From the NCBI RefSeq assembly GCF_021432065.1, contig NZ_CP090365.1, positions 1,240,001 through 1,304,000 on the forward strand: a stretch of DNA of 64,000 nt. Direction: 5' to 3'. The stretch's first letter is position 1. The number at the start of each line of letters is the position of its first letter. The notes beneath the pieces were generated by a model that was not told where the DNA came from, made no database searches, and worked only from the letters and a program-made list of their open reading frames with translations. Shown here piece by piece: positions 45,939 through 55,844 of this stretch. The translations under genes were made by a program, and so were the position numbers. This DNA comes from Photobacterium sp. TLY01. Its GTDB lineage: Bacteria > Pseudomonadota > Gammaproteobacteria > Enterobacterales > Vibrionaceae.

Positions 45939-47405
45939 TCAATCAAACATAGGTATTCTGATTATTTTTCCTAATTTCGTTTGTATACTCCGATATTCAG
46001 GAATCACCCGGATTAACACAGGCAATAATCCCAGTACAGAAACCGCATACACGAACACGCCGGTTGCGATACCCAAGAGCAATCCCCATAAATGGCTCTC
46101 TATTTCAGAGACCACGGCCATGACACAGAAATACATCCATAAAGAAATAAAAAACGGCACCAAAATAGCAGGGAGTACACGGCTGGTCTGCAGCCGGATA
46201 ACCAGTAAGAAAATCAGGATTACGCAAACCAGAAATAAACCGCCAACCACTAAACGTACAAAAGACAGGCTGTCGGGGTCATCGTATCCGGTCCCATAAA
46301 AACTGCCGATCACCAACAAAATCGCCAGACAATCACATTGAAATAACAGCGGCATTCTGGATTTTAAGATCAATACCGTTTGTATCAGCATGTACAAGGT
46401 CATCACTATCATTAAAAATGACAAATTCTGCATGACTGGAATCACGCCAATCCATTTTTCTCCCAGCACAACATAGACAAAGTCTTCCGCAATGGCGCAC
46501 ACACCAAAAGAGACAGGCATGGCAAGAAACATGAGCAAGGCCATTTGTGAGTACAGCCGCTCTTTCAGTAAATTGTCCTGATCTTTCAGTTTAGAAAACA
46601 CGGAAAATGCCCCATGATTCATCGGCGCAAGAAAATCAGTAAACGGGAGCCAGGAAAATTCCTGCCCCATATTATAAAAACCGACATTTCGGCTGTTCAG
46701 AATATTACCCAGCAGCAACATATCGACCCGGGATCGCAGATACCCGGACACAGAGACGAGATACAACCACTTGGATATGATCCACTGTTCTTTCCAGTAC
46801 TGTGTGCACCACCGGGGCCGAAACGGGCAAAGAATATAACTGGTGATCACTTCAATGACGGCCATCAGAATTACACCCGCAATGAGTGCCCAATAATTTC
46901 CAATCACCAATGCAACGGCTATGGTACACACACTGCCGAGGGTTTTCGCCACCATCAGCATCATGGTTTCCATTTTAAAGTTGAAGTTTTTTTCGAACAG
47001 ATCCATGCCCACATTATGGAAAGCAAGAATCAAGGGAATCATGCTGACGACACGAATCACAGTCGCCATCTCTGGCTCGCTGGTATAAATGGCGACCCAA
47101 TCTGCCGACAGAAATAAAAAAGACGCAGATACCAGACGAAACAACAAATTCAAAGACCAAATGCTGTGCAGTTTATTTTCATCTGTCATATCTTCCATCA
47201 GCACATATCTTTTTGTGCCCACAGTCGACAGCGCAATGAAAAAATACACAAAAAACATCGTGAAACCGGCAATCCCATAGTCTTCCGGCGACAGTAAACG
47301 CACCAGAACCAGAGTACTGATCAGCCCGATACACCGGTTATACCAAATCGTCATCATCGACCACTTGGCCCCAGAAAATATCGCTTGGGAATACTGATCG
47401 GCCAT
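45939..47405 (-). CDS. Oligosaccharide flippase (Wzx-like, MOP superfamily)
   Basis: A 488-residue protein with 12-14 membrane helices. It starts with the family-typical AIFSGAKWSMMTIWYNRCIGLISTLVLVRLLSPEDYGIAGF, and MDLFEKNFNFKMETMMLMVAKTLGSV near 132. It would move lipid-linked repeat units to the periplasm. Ends 12 bases after the deacetylase gene start side on the same strand, so it is co-transcribed with 47418-48377. Confidence 0.87.
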   Translation of the reverse strand: MADQYSQAIFSGAKWSMMTIWYNRCIGLISTLVLVRLLSPEDYGIAGFTMFFVYFFIALSTVGTKRYVLMEDMTDENKLHSIWSLNLLFRLVSASFLFLSADWVAIYTSEPEMATVIRVVSMIPLILAFHNVGMDLFEKNFNFKMETMMLMVAKTLGSVCTIAVALVIGNYWALIAGVILMAVIEVITSYILCPFRPRWCTQYWKEQWIISKWLYLVSVSGYLRSRVDMLLLGNILNSRNVGFYNMGQEFSWLPFTDFLAPMNHGAFSVFSKLKDQDNLLKERLYSQMALLMFLAMPVSFGVCAIAEDFVYVVLGEKWIGVIPVMQNLSFLMIVMTLYMLIQTVLILKSRMPLLFQCDCLAILLVIGSFYGTGYDDPDSLSFVRLVVGGLFLVCVILIFLLVIRLQTSRVLPAILVPFFISLWMYFCVMAVVSEIESHLWGLLLGIATGVFVYAVSVLGLLPVLIRVIPEYRSIQTKLGKIIRIPMFD

Positions 47406-47417
47406 ACTTTACTGCCC

Positions 47418-48377
47418 TTATCCCTGACTGAGCGCCATGTCTTTTGCCAAAACAACTTCGCCATTCAGCTCACGCTGAAACCAGTCGATATAACGTCGCG
47501 TGGTATTTTTTAATCGCTCACAGTCTTCGCCTGTAGGCACATAAGGCGTCATGCCAGCCACCAGGCTGGGAGAGTGAAATGACAACACAAACACATCCTG
47601 GCCTATCGCCATCTGAGCCTGAGTGATCGCCTGAAGCTGAGCAAGATCATTACCTTCCGGTGACAGACGGTGCCGGCTGAGACGCAGCAACTTACCAAAA
47701 ATGCGGCTGAGCCCGTTACGATTGACTGTCCGGCACCACGCCGGACACTGATTGGCTTTCTTTTCAACCCGCCTGGAAACCGATAGCCAGGAACTGGTAT
47801 GGGGAATATGCCGAATTGTATTGTCGACAAAAAGGGCATTGGTATAGTCACTGAAATCCGGCCCTTGCTGATGGCTGAAATCACAGTAAGCACTGATACT
47901 GAGATCAACCTGATAGCCCAGTGCTCGCAGGTGCTCACTGGTCCATCGGCCATAGCCGTAGCGTCCCGCAAGATACGTCACCGGAGAGGCGCCTGACACG
48001 GCATAAATTCTTTCTGTCAGCCGGCTTATTTTTTCATGCTCAAGTTCGGGTGCCAGATTACAGGGGTAGGATTCAAAATCCGTGACGGCCTGATCCTGAA
48101 CAATCCCGGGTGGGTTCACCCAGGGATGCAAATGCGCCGCAAATTCAACAGATTCAGCCCCGTTTTCTTGACAGTGGGCGATCACTTCCCTGCCTCCGGC
48201 ACTGTCAACAAACGGATAGTCCATGGCCAGCGTGATCTTCGCGCCACGCTCAATCAGCTCCCCCATAAAAGGGATCAGAACGTGATGGTGCGTCACAGCC
48301 GTATTGGTGCTGTGAAATCCCTGATTCCAGTCAAACTCTTCCTCAGCATGGATCACAACCAGTAGTTTCACGTCCAT
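47418..48377 (-). CDS. Polysaccharide deacetylase-like protein
   Basis: A 319-residue NodB-fold protein: KLLVVIHAEEEFDWNQGF (first acid residues), VLIPFMGELIERGAKITLAMDYPFVDS, VEFAAHLHPWVNPP (metal-binding histidines) near 95, and LSFHSPSLVAGMTPYV near 273. ATG 48377 with GGAGAAACG upstream; an open extension to 48497 lacks support. Second deacetylase of the locus. Confidence 0.8.
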   Translation of the reverse strand: MDVKLLVVIHAEEEFDWNQGFHSTNTAVTHHHVLIPFMGELIERGAKITLAMDYPFVDSAGGREVIAHCQENGAESVEFAAHLHPWVNPPGIVQDQAVTDFESYPCNLAPELEHEKISRLTERIYAVSGASPVTYLAGRYGYGRWTSEHLRALGYQVDLSISAYCDFSHQQGPDFSDYTNALFVDNTIRHIPHTSSWLSVSRRVEKKANQCPAWCRTVNRNGLSRIFGKLLRLSRHRLSPEGNDLAQLQAITQAQMAIGQDVFVLSFHSPSLVAGMTPYVPTGEDCERLKNTTRRYIDWFQRELNGEVVLAKDMALSQG

Positions 48378-48859
48378 CGTTTCTCCTGATTCACTGCAAT
48401 GCCAGCCTGCAACGACACCATTCTGAACTTCTCCCCGAGACGGGATTGTGCTGATGTTGTACGGTCTGCTCAGGTGTTTCTCCAGACAGCCACCCAAGAT
48501 CAGTTACCATCAGCATGATTTATTTGTGATGTCTCTGTTAAAAATGGCACATGAACCCCAGTGCCACCATGCCAGATCATAAAATTGTCTTACCCGTTTT
48601 CAGAATCCATTCATGCCAGCTATCGTCATTTCACCTTCTGCCATTGCGCTAACTGCTTATAATTTCATTTTTTTCTGTTTCCATTCCTGCGGTGATTACG
48701 CCAACACGGCACACAGGCTCTGCCGGATCACACAGCTGAGTTATGGTTAATTTGTGGAACTTGCTTCATCTTGTCTCAACATTCTTACCTATACTCGATC
48801 TTGAATATTGTTTGATGTTAATCACACTTTTAAAGCAGATATGAGCCGGGAGCGGACTG
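48378..48859. other. Divergent intergenic region with a TGGCAC inverted repeat
   Basis: 480 bases between the deacetylase (minus) and beta-helix gene (plus). TGGCAC (48545-48550) and GTGCCA (48561-48566) form a perfect inverted repeat. TGGCAC is a sigma-54 -24 element, but no matching TTGC -12 element lies at the right spacing on either strand. No gene seen. Confidence 0.4.
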
Positions 48860-50419
48860 ATGATTTCGAAAGGAATAAAAACCTATTTTGCGACAATCGG
48901 TGTTCTCGCTCATGTCGTGATACTTGTCGCCGGTGTGTTTCTGGTGAAACACTGGAGCGCACAAAACCAGACTCTGCCCGCTGCTTTGCGCCAGTCAGCC
49001 AGCCATATTGAACAAGCATTTCCAAAGCTGGCACCTGTCAATCAGGCCGTTGCCAGTGTAGCCGGTAACCTTGCCAGCCCTTCATACTTCTGGCGTGAAT
49101 TTGATACCAGATACTGGCCATCCGTCGGGCCTGAATGGTCATCAGCCGGCCCTCAGTCAGAAACCAGTCAGCCCGCACCGCTCGGCACCCTTTGGGTATC
49201 CGATGAACAAAGTTTTGAAAAAGCGTTGGAAGAAGTGTTACCCGGCCAGGACATAGTGGTGAAAAAAGGAACTTATTTTTTCAGCAGCAAACGCCTGAAT
49301 ATCAGCCAGGTTACCCCCTCTGCATCGCGCCCTGTGGCCTTGCGGGCAGAAGAGCCGGGCACAGTGCTGCTGCAGCTCGACGGGTTGGAGGGCATCGTGA
49401 TTAACCAGCCCTACTGGACAGTCTCCGGGCTGACCTTTCAGGGTGTTTGTCCAACCCCTTCTGATTGCGATCATGCGCTGCACATTGTTGGCGATGCCGA
49501 CCACAATCTGATTCAGAACAATGTCTTCATTGATTTCAACGCCGCCATCAAGGTCAACCGGATGGCGGATAAGTTTCCCGATCACGGCACGATTCAACGC
49601 AACCACTTTTATAACACTCAGCCGAGAGACACCTCGCGATCCGTAACGCCCATCAACCTTGACCATGGCAACGCCTGGACGATCAACCGCAACATCATCC
49701 GTGATTTCATCAAATCCGGCGGTAATCAGGTCAGCTACGGCGCTTTTATGAAAGGTGGTAATGAACACGGGATCATAGAAAACAACCTGGTGATCTGTAA
49801 CAGCACCAGCCGCAAATATGAGGGTTATCAGATTGGTCTGTCACTCGGTGGCGGCGGTATGGAGCAGGAAAACCGGCGAGGACAAACAGATCTTGAAGGG
49901 GTCAACCACACGGTCCGTAACAATATCGTCCTGCATTGCAATGACGTGGGGCTTTATATTAATAAGTCTGCCAATTCCCTGATCAACAACAACATTCTCT
50001 ATCACACCTCCGGCATCGACGTTCGTTTTCCGCAATCCAGTGCCGAACTGGTCAACAACATTGTGAGCGGCAAAATACGGGAACGCGATCAGGGCAAAGC
50101 GTCTGCCTCACACAACCTCATTCTTTCCCCGGACTATCTGACCGAAAAACAGCAGATGGACGATTGGTTTACCTCACCAGCAATCGGCAATTTTTCACCG
50201 AAAGACGATGAGATCAAAGCAAAACTGACCCGCAGTGCCACTGGCTATCCGGTCGCAACACAGGAAAAAAATCTGTCGGACTTCTGTGGCAACCCGATCA
50301 GTGCACAAGATACATTTGCCGGCGCCTTTAAGGACAGTCAGCACTGCTTTCGGACAAGGCCCGACGCTTCAGGGCTCGTCGCTTCAAAGCACGAATCGCT
50401 TTCTTCACTGAATAAGTAA
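48860..50419 (+). CDS. Right-handed parallel beta-helix protein (polysaccharide lyase-like)
   Basis: A 519-residue protein with an N-terminal membrane/signal segment (VLAHVVILVAGVFLV). From about residue 115 it shows a chondroitinase B/alginate-lyase (PL6-like) start: LWVSDEQSFEKALEEVLPGQDIVVKKGTYF, then SGLTFQGV and repeated NNVFIDF, RNHFYNT, NNLVICN, NNIVLHCND and NNILYHTSG coils. Probably degrades or remodels the locus polysaccharide in the periplasm. GGGAG precedes ATG 48860. Its 3' end overlaps the convergent gene by 92 bases. Confidence 0.78.
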   Translation: MISKGIKTYFATIGVLAHVVILVAGVFLVKHWSAQNQTLPAALRQSASHIEQAFPKLAPVNQAVASVAGNLASPSYFWREFDTRYWPSVGPEWSSAGPQSETSQPAPLGTLWVSDEQSFEKALEEVLPGQDIVVKKGTYFFSSKRLNISQVTPSASRPVALRAEEPGTVLLQLDGLEGIVINQPYWTVSGLTFQGVCPTPSDCDHALHIVGDADHNLIQNNVFIDFNAAIKVNRMADKFPDHGTIQRNHFYNTQPRDTSRSVTPINLDHGNAWTINRNIIRDFIKSGGNQVSYGAFMKGGNEHGIIENNLVICNSTSRKYEGYQIGLSLGGGGMEQENRRGQTDLEGVNHTVRNNIVLHCNDVGLYINKSANSLINNNILYHTSGIDVRFPQSSAELVNNIVSGKIRERDQGKASASHNLILSPDYLTEKQQMDDWFTSPAIGNFSPKDDEIKAKLTRSATGYPVATQEKNLSDFCGNPISAQDTFAGAFKDSQHCFRTRPDASGLVASKHESLSSLNK

Positions 50420-51500
50420 AATGCGGATAGCGAAACTGATGGATCGCCAGCCGGCATTCTCGGTTGGCGAACGTTTTTTTGTAGCGGGCAATCCCGCCCA
50501 TGAAATCGTATCCCAGCGCCCCTTTCTCCCAGGCATCCTGGATCAACAGATAGTGGGCAACCAATCCGGGTTTGAGATGATTATCCCCCGGGCCATAATT
50601 GAGCGCACTTAAGTAGAACAGCACCCAGTGGCCATAATGAAAATTATAAATCACCCCCAGATCTTGCTCGCCGGCCTGCAGGTGATGAATCGCAACCTGC
50701 CCTTCCGGCAGCCCACGCCGGATCAGTTCGTGATGAAAATGAAGAAAACCGGGATTCGCAAAACCACTTTGTTCTGATTTATTCCCCCACCGACTCATAT
50801 GGTAGTCCGCCGCATGATTGAAAAATTCAAGCCCCTGGGCGACTGAAACCGCCGTGGTGATTTTCATTTCGCCCAGCGCCCTGTACTTGTTCAGGCTGCG
50901 TTTGATCTGATAACGGGCATTTCGCGATAGGAAGCTATCCAGCGTCTGTTGTTGCTCCTTGAGCGGTGCAAAATCCAGCGCAAAAGCCACCGATTCCCAG
51001 ACCACTTCCTTCTCGATGGCGGCTAAACCCGGACTGGCCGCCGCGGGCTGAGGCAGGTTCATCACAAATTCCACGTCCAGACTGGCGCCAACCTCGAAGG
51101 AATCTGTGCCATTCATTTGCGACATCACACAGGCTGTCATCAACGGGCGAACGGTATCAGCGACTGTCTTGTCCATCAGGTAATCGTTATATTCAATCCA
51201 GATTTGATCCTGCGCGGGAATACCGGTCCGGTGAAGGCAGAACTGTCGTCCATAAGACAGCCCGGCGATCTTTTTTTCTTTCATGACGACAATGCCCAGG
51301 CCGACAATCTTTTCATCTTGCTTAGCAAGAACAACACAAAAATTGTCCACAAAACAATCCAGCCAGGTGCCTATCCAGAGCCAGGATAAAAACAGATTCG
51401 GTTCAGCCCGCGCTTCAAGCGCACGCCAGTGTTTTTCTAACCACTTTTGATCGGGGTTCACCATCCACTCACACTGTATCAAGCTGTTTTTACTTTCCAT
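50328..51500 (-). CDS. CelD/BcsL-like GNAT acyltransferase
   Basis: A 390-residue protein of the Acetyltransf_6 (CelD/FemAB-like) type: RAEPNLFLSWLWIGTWLDCF near 32, LSRNARYQIKRSLNKYRALGEMKI near 185, HHLQAGEQDLGVIYNFHYGHWVLFYLSALNYGPGDNHLKPGLVAHYLLIQDAWEKGALGYDFMGGIARYKKTF (about 265-335). The C-terminus has a small duplication (ALKRRALKRRAL). It lies between prsT and the beta-helix gene and probably acylates the polysaccharide or a lipid intermediate. Confidence 0.75.
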   Translation of the reverse strand: MESKNSLIQCEWMVNPDQKWLEKHWRALEARAEPNLFLSWLWIGTWLDCFVDNFCVVLAKQDEKIVGLGIVVMKEKKIAGLSYGRQFCLHRTGIPAQDQIWIEYNDYLMDKTVADTVRPLMTACVMSQMNGTDSFEVGASLDVEFVMNLPQPAAASPGLAAIEKEVVWESVAFALDFAPLKEQQQTLDSFLSRNARYQIKRSLNKYRALGEMKITTAVSVAQGLEFFNHAADYHMSRWGNKSEQSGFANPGFLHFHHELIRRGLPEGQVAIHHLQAGEQDLGVIYNFHYGHWVLFYLSALNYGPGDNHLKPGLVAHYLLIQDAWEKGALGYDFMGGIARYKKTFANRECRLAIHQFRYPHFTYSVKKAIRALKRRALKRRALSESSADCP

Positions 51501-51698
51501 TTCTTGTCCTGCGCCCTAATTGTTCCGTTCGCATCAAGCATAGCAGAGCAACCGGCAACGCACTTTTCAGCGGGTTTCATGGCTGTTTTTTACTGCCACG
51601 ATGCGTACAACAAACTTTTATGTCAAAGCGATTCGTCGCAGTGTCAAAAATGTGACTATTCTAAAAAAGTCCATCTGAAAATTCTGACAGGGATGATT

Positions 51699-54467
51699 AT
51701 GGCTTTTTTACCTCGCACCACCTTTCATGTGCTGGCACTTGCTGGTGTTATCGCTGTCACACTCACTGCCTGCGGCGAGCAGTCTGTCGATGAGTACATG
51801 ACCAAAGCCGAAACTTATCTCAGCAACAATCAAATCAATGCTGCGGTGATTGAGCTGAAAAATGCAATCCAGCAGCATCCTGATGCCAATCAGGCGCGGC
51901 TGATGCTGGGTCAGATTTACCTGGATCAGGGCGATTATGCCAGTGCCGAAAAAGAATTGTTTAAGGCACTCAGAAGTTCAGAGGAAAAAGACAGTATCGA
52001 GCCCTTGCTGGCTCAGGCCTATCTGGGACAGAAAAAAACAACCGATATCATAGATCTGGCCCAACATCCACAAAGCCGGCAAGCTGAAGCACTGGCAGAC
52101 ATTTACGCGATTGAATCTCTGGCTTTGCTGCTCGATGACGATCCGGATGGTGCTGAGCAGGCTTACCAGCGGGCTGAAAACACCGGACAAATCACCCTCT
52201 ATACCCGCCTTGCCAGAGCCAGCTTAGATGCCACCAGCGAGCTCAATGACACGGCGCTGAGCCAGGTCAGCAATATCGTTCGCGTGTATCCCGCCAGCAG
52301 TGACGCCTGGCTGCTGAAAGGCCATATCGAAACCAGTATGGGGCATCACAAAGACGCCGCTCAGAGCTATCGAAAAGCCGTAGATACCGCCCCGAAAGCC
52401 ATACAAAACACCCTGTTTCTGGCACAGGCACTGGTGAAAACGGAACAATACAAAGAAGCAGAAAAGTATGTCGATCATCTGCTGACGGTGTTCAGTGGTC
52501 ACGTCCTGAGCAATGAACTGAAGGCCACCATTCTTTACGCCGAAGAGAAACAGGCAGAGGCAAAAGTCCACGCCGATCTGGCGATCAGAAACGGCTCCAG
52601 AAACCTGCCCACTTACCTGATCTCGGGAGTCGTTGCTTATCATCAGGGCAATTTTGAACAGGCCAATGAACGATTTGAAAAAGTCGCACCTTTTGTCTCG
52701 CAAAACCACATGATTCAACGCCTGTATGCGTCCAGCCAGCTGAAACTGGGCGACATTGAAGGCGCCTTGCAAACCATGAATCAGTTTGACGCCACGGACA
52801 AAGCAAGCAGTGACTTTATCTCCGATATGAGTCTGGAGCTTGCCAAAATCGGCCGCAAAGATGCCGCGATGTCTCTGGCAGAAAAAGCCAATCACAGTCC
52901 GACCACCAGCAAACAGCTCCGTCTGGGGCTGCTTCAGTTAGCCAGTAATGACACCACCGGGGTCGACACTCTCCAGCAGATTCTGGAGACAGACCCAAAC
53001 CTGACTGAAGCCAATTTGGGGCTGGCCTATTATTACCTGAAACAAGGCCGGATAAACGACGTTCAACAGATTGTCTCGACCTGGCTTGAGCGTAATCCGG
53101 ACGATCAAACGGCTCAGATGCTGAATGCTCTGGTGCTGCAAATTGAGAAAAAGCCCGATCAGGCGCAAGCCATCTATCAGCAGGTACTGGCAAAAGACCC
53201 CAAGAACTTGCAAGCCACGTTGGGGCTTGGCCAAATTGCCGCCAGCCACAATGATGTGGCCACCGCGTTCGGGTATGCCCGCACTGCCTATTCCCATGAC
53301 CCGGGGAGAAACCTGACCACCCGGGCATTGTACAAATATGGCCAGCTTAGCGGTCAACTGGATGAAGCTGTGTCGCTGGTCGCTTCTCAGGTCGAGGCCC
53401 ACCCGGATGATACCGCACTGAAATTAGATCTGGCCCGCGGCTATATGCTGCAAAAAAAACCAGATCAGGCACTCAGCCTGATGACGAGCCTGACGCCGCA
53501 GCAGCAAACGGCCCAAAGCTGGCGACTGCTGGGTGATATTTATTTCAGTCAGCGAGATTACCGACAGGCCGAGCAGGCTTATGCCCAATGGCTGGCGCAG
53601 GATGTGCTCAGCCAGCAAGCCTATATGCGTAATATTCAGATCAAAGAACTGAACAATAAAATGAGAGACAGCCTGCTTCTGGCCGAAAAAGCCGAGCAGT
53701 TATTTCAGAACACGGCGGTATTTTCGCTGATGAAAGCCGGGCTTCAGCTGAAAATGGACAATGCCAGCGCCAGTCAGGCCACACTGGATGCATTGCCGGA
53801 CAAGGTCAAGGCACAAGCTTATTTCATGCGATTACAAGCGCTGAACTACCTGCGGCGCAAAGACTTTACCCGAGCGATTGAATGGCAACGCAAACGCTAT
53901 GATGCTTCGCCCGGAATCGCCAGCGCCAATGATGTCGCCAGTGCTTATTCGCTCAACCAGCAAACCGACGAAGCTATCAAATTCCTGCAGGGGGTCATCC
54001 AAGAGTACGGTGATAAGGCCGCGCCCTTGCGCCTGACACTGGCTCAGTTGCAATTTGAGCAGCAACCTGAACAGGCTATAGCGCAATACCGGCATATTCT
54101 GGAACAGCAGCCTGATAATGTCGTGGCTTTGAATAATCTCGCCTGGCTGTACTTGTCTCAGGAAAAGTATCCGCAAGCCTGCGACAGTGCCTCGAAAGCC
54201 TTAGGTTTAGCACAGGAGCATCCGCAGATTCAGGATACCTACGGTTATTGTCTGCTGAAATCAGGTCAGGCAGCCACTGCGCTGCCCATGCTGGAAAAAG
54301 CCTACCGGCAGGCACAGACTAATCCTGAAATTGCCCTGCACTATGCCGAAAGCCTGCTGGCAAACGACATGAAGGAAAATGCGCGGGAAGTCCTCATTGG
54401 TGTGAGCACCTCTGACCCTGAACTGCAGACACTGAAAAACAAACTGGAAGAACAAATCCGGCTGTAA
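51699..54467 (+). CDS. prsT: XrtA/PEP-CTERM system TPR-repeat lipoprotein PrsT
   Basis: A 922-residue lipoprotein (TIGR02917 type). Signal peptide with lipobox LTAC, then GEQSVDEYMTKAETYLSNNQINAAVIELKNAIQQHPDANQARLMLGQIYLDQGDYASAEKEL, followed by some twenty TPR-like repeats to the C-terminus. PrsT is a marker of exosortase A loci and is thought to scaffold assembly at the outer membrane. ATG 51699 has AGGGA six bases upstream; longer in-frame extensions lack a signal peptide. It completes the PrsK/PrsR/PrsT set. Confidence 0.92.
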   Translation: MAFLPRTTFHVLALAGVIAVTLTACGEQSVDEYMTKAETYLSNNQINAAVIELKNAIQQHPDANQARLMLGQIYLDQGDYASAEKELFKALRSSEEKDSIEPLLAQAYLGQKKTTDIIDLAQHPQSRQAEALADIYAIESLALLLDDDPDGAEQAYQRAENTGQITLYTRLARASLDATSELNDTALSQVSNIVRVYPASSDAWLLKGHIETSMGHHKDAAQSYRKAVDTAPKAIQNTLFLAQALVKTEQYKEAEKYVDHLLTVFSGHVLSNELKATILYAEEKQAEAKVHADLAIRNGSRNLPTYLISGVVAYHQGNFEQANERFEKVAPFVSQNHMIQRLYASSQLKLGDIEGALQTMNQFDATDKASSDFISDMSLELAKIGRKDAAMSLAEKANHSPTTSKQLRLGLLQLASNDTTGVDTLQQILETDPNLTEANLGLAYYYLKQGRINDVQQIVSTWLERNPDDQTAQMLNALVLQIEKKPDQAQAIYQQVLAKDPKNLQATLGLGQIAASHNDVATAFGYARTAYSHDPGRNLTTRALYKYGQLSGQLDEAVSLVASQVEAHPDDTALKLDLARGYMLQKKPDQALSLMTSLTPQQQTAQSWRLLGDIYFSQRDYRQAEQAYAQWLAQDVLSQQAYMRNIQIKELNNKMRDSLLLAEKAEQLFQNTAVFSLMKAGLQLKMDNASASQATLDALPDKVKAQAYFMRLQALNYLRRKDFTRAIEWQRKRYDASPGIASANDVASAYSLNQQTDEAIKFLQGVIQEYGDKAAPLRLTLAQLQFEQQPEQAIAQYRHILEQQPDNVVALNNLAWLYLSQEKYPQACDSASKALGLAQEHPQIQDTYGYCLLKSGQAATALPMLEKAYRQAQTNPEIALHYAESLLANDMKENAREVLIGVSTSDPELQTLKNKLEEQIRL

Positions 54468-54536
54468 ACTCACTGCCCCGCAATGCGGGGCGATAGGTTC
54501 ATCCTCTTTTCTGCCAGCGTGTAAGGACCCAAAATC

Positions 54537-55325
54537 ATGCTTTTCTGTAGCCGCCGAATCCTATCGACCCTTGTGCCTGTGCTGCTCTGCCTTGGCGGCA
54601 TGCTGCTGACTGCCGCCAGGGTACAAGCCGCATTACCTGACGTGATTGCGAAAATTAAACCATCAGTCGTCGGGGTCGGGACTTACAACAAACTGGCGAC
54701 ACCGCGGGCAAATTTAATCGGGACAGGTTTTGTCGTCGGTGACGGCACACTGATTGCCACCAATAATCACGTTGTGCCGGCGATTATCGAAGTGGACAGA
54801 AATACCGGGTTTGTTGTCTTTGTCGGGACAGGCGCTTCACCGGATGTCCGCACCGCAACCGTGATTGCGCGTGACAGCGAGCACGATCTGGCCTTATTGA
54901 AAATCACGGGCAGCCCCTTACCCAGCCTGTCGCTTTCCCCCCGCCCGGTGCGTGAAGGCGAAATATACAGCTTCACGGGCTTTCCAATTGGTGCCGTGCT
55001 CGGCCTGTATCCGGTGACACACAGAGGCATGGTGTCCAGCATCACGCCGGTTGCCGTCCCGGCCCGCACAGCCAAAGAGCTTTCAGTTGCTCGCCTCAAA
55101 CACCTGAAAAATCCTTTTGTCGTCTACCAGTTTGATGCCACAGCCTACCCCGGAAACAGCGGCAGTCCGGTCTACCATCAGGACACAGGTGAAGTCATTG
55201 CCGTCATCAATAAAGTACTCGTACAAACCAGCAAGGAAAATGCACTGAGCCAGCCGAGTGCCATCACATATGCCATACCCATCCGGCATCTGAATCAGCT
55301 GTTAAGCGCACGCAATCAACCATGA
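54537..55325 (+). CDS. Secreted trypsin-like serine protease
   Basis: A 262-residue S1C-type protease with a signal peptide (VPVLLCLGGMLLTAARVQA). The triad is complete: His78 in ATNNHVVP, Asp117 in EHDLALLKI and Ser208 in YPGNSGSPV. No PDZ domain, so it is shorter than DegP/DegS. It overlaps the VanZ gene by four bases and follows prsT by 70 bases, which suggests an accessory role in the exopolysaccharide locus. Confidence 0.85.
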   Translation: MLFCSRRILSTLVPVLLCLGGMLLTAARVQAALPDVIAKIKPSVVGVGTYNKLATPRANLIGTGFVVGDGTLIATNNHVVPAIIEVDRNTGFVVFVGTGASPDVRTATVIARDSEHDLALLKITGSPLPSLSLSPRPVREGEIYSFTGFPIGAVLGLYPVTHRGMVSSITPVAVPARTAKELSVARLKHLKNPFVVYQFDATAYPGNSGSPVYHQDTGEVIAVINKVLVQTSKENALSQPSAITYAIPIRHLNQLLSARNQP

Positions 55326-55762
55326 GCCAGCATGCGGAACCGATCGCACTGTATGTTTTACTGAAAGAGCGGCAATTACTGATCTGGACATGGCTGCTCT
55401 TTGTTTTATATGCCTTATTTATCGCAGGGCTGACCTTAATGCCGGCTGCAGAGAAAGGCTCACTGGCCGATCTGGACAGTTACGGTATCTCCGGTCTGGA
55501 CAAACTGCTTCATGTGCTGACCTATCTGCTTTTCGCCATGCTGGCACTTTGTGTCAGCCGGCAATACCGTTTTTACATGAGTATGCTTATCGGGCTGATG
55601 CTGTTTGGCAGTTTACTCGAAGTTTTTCAGGGCATTCTTCATCTTGGGCGCGAGAGCTCTTTTTCCGATGCCGTGGCAAATCTTTCTGGAGTCATACTGG
55701 GCGGGTTGCTATCTTGTTACCTGGAACGGCATGCTGCCCAGAAAAGCAATCGAAATCGCTAA
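55322..55762 (+). CDS. VanZ family membrane protein
   Basis: A 146-residue protein with four hydrophobic helices and the VanZ-like core: LTLMPAAEKGSLADLDSYGISGLDKLLHVLTYLLFAMLAL (about 38-78), then LLEVFQGILHLGRESSFSDAVANLSGVILGGLL (about 100-133). ATG 55322 overlaps the protease stop. VanZ-like genes are often found in exosortase loci; function not established. Confidence 0.85.
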   Translation: MSQHAEPIALYVLLKERQLLIWTWLLFVLYALFIAGLTLMPAAEKGSLADLDSYGISGLDKLLHVLTYLLFAMLALCVSRQYRFYMSMLIGLMLFGSLLEVFQGILHLGRESSFSDAVANLSGVILGGLLSCYLERHAAQKSNRNR

Positions 55763-55844
55763 CTGAATGCACACACCGGGAGAACGTCCTTATTTTCCGG
55801 ACGACGTTCCACTCACGATTCTTACAAAACAATGGAGACTTTGA

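Noticed and set aside
48545-48566. TGGCAC as the -24 element of a PrsR/sigma-54 promoter
   Set aside because: No TTGC -12 element occurs at the required spacing on either strand; only the inverted repeat is kept.
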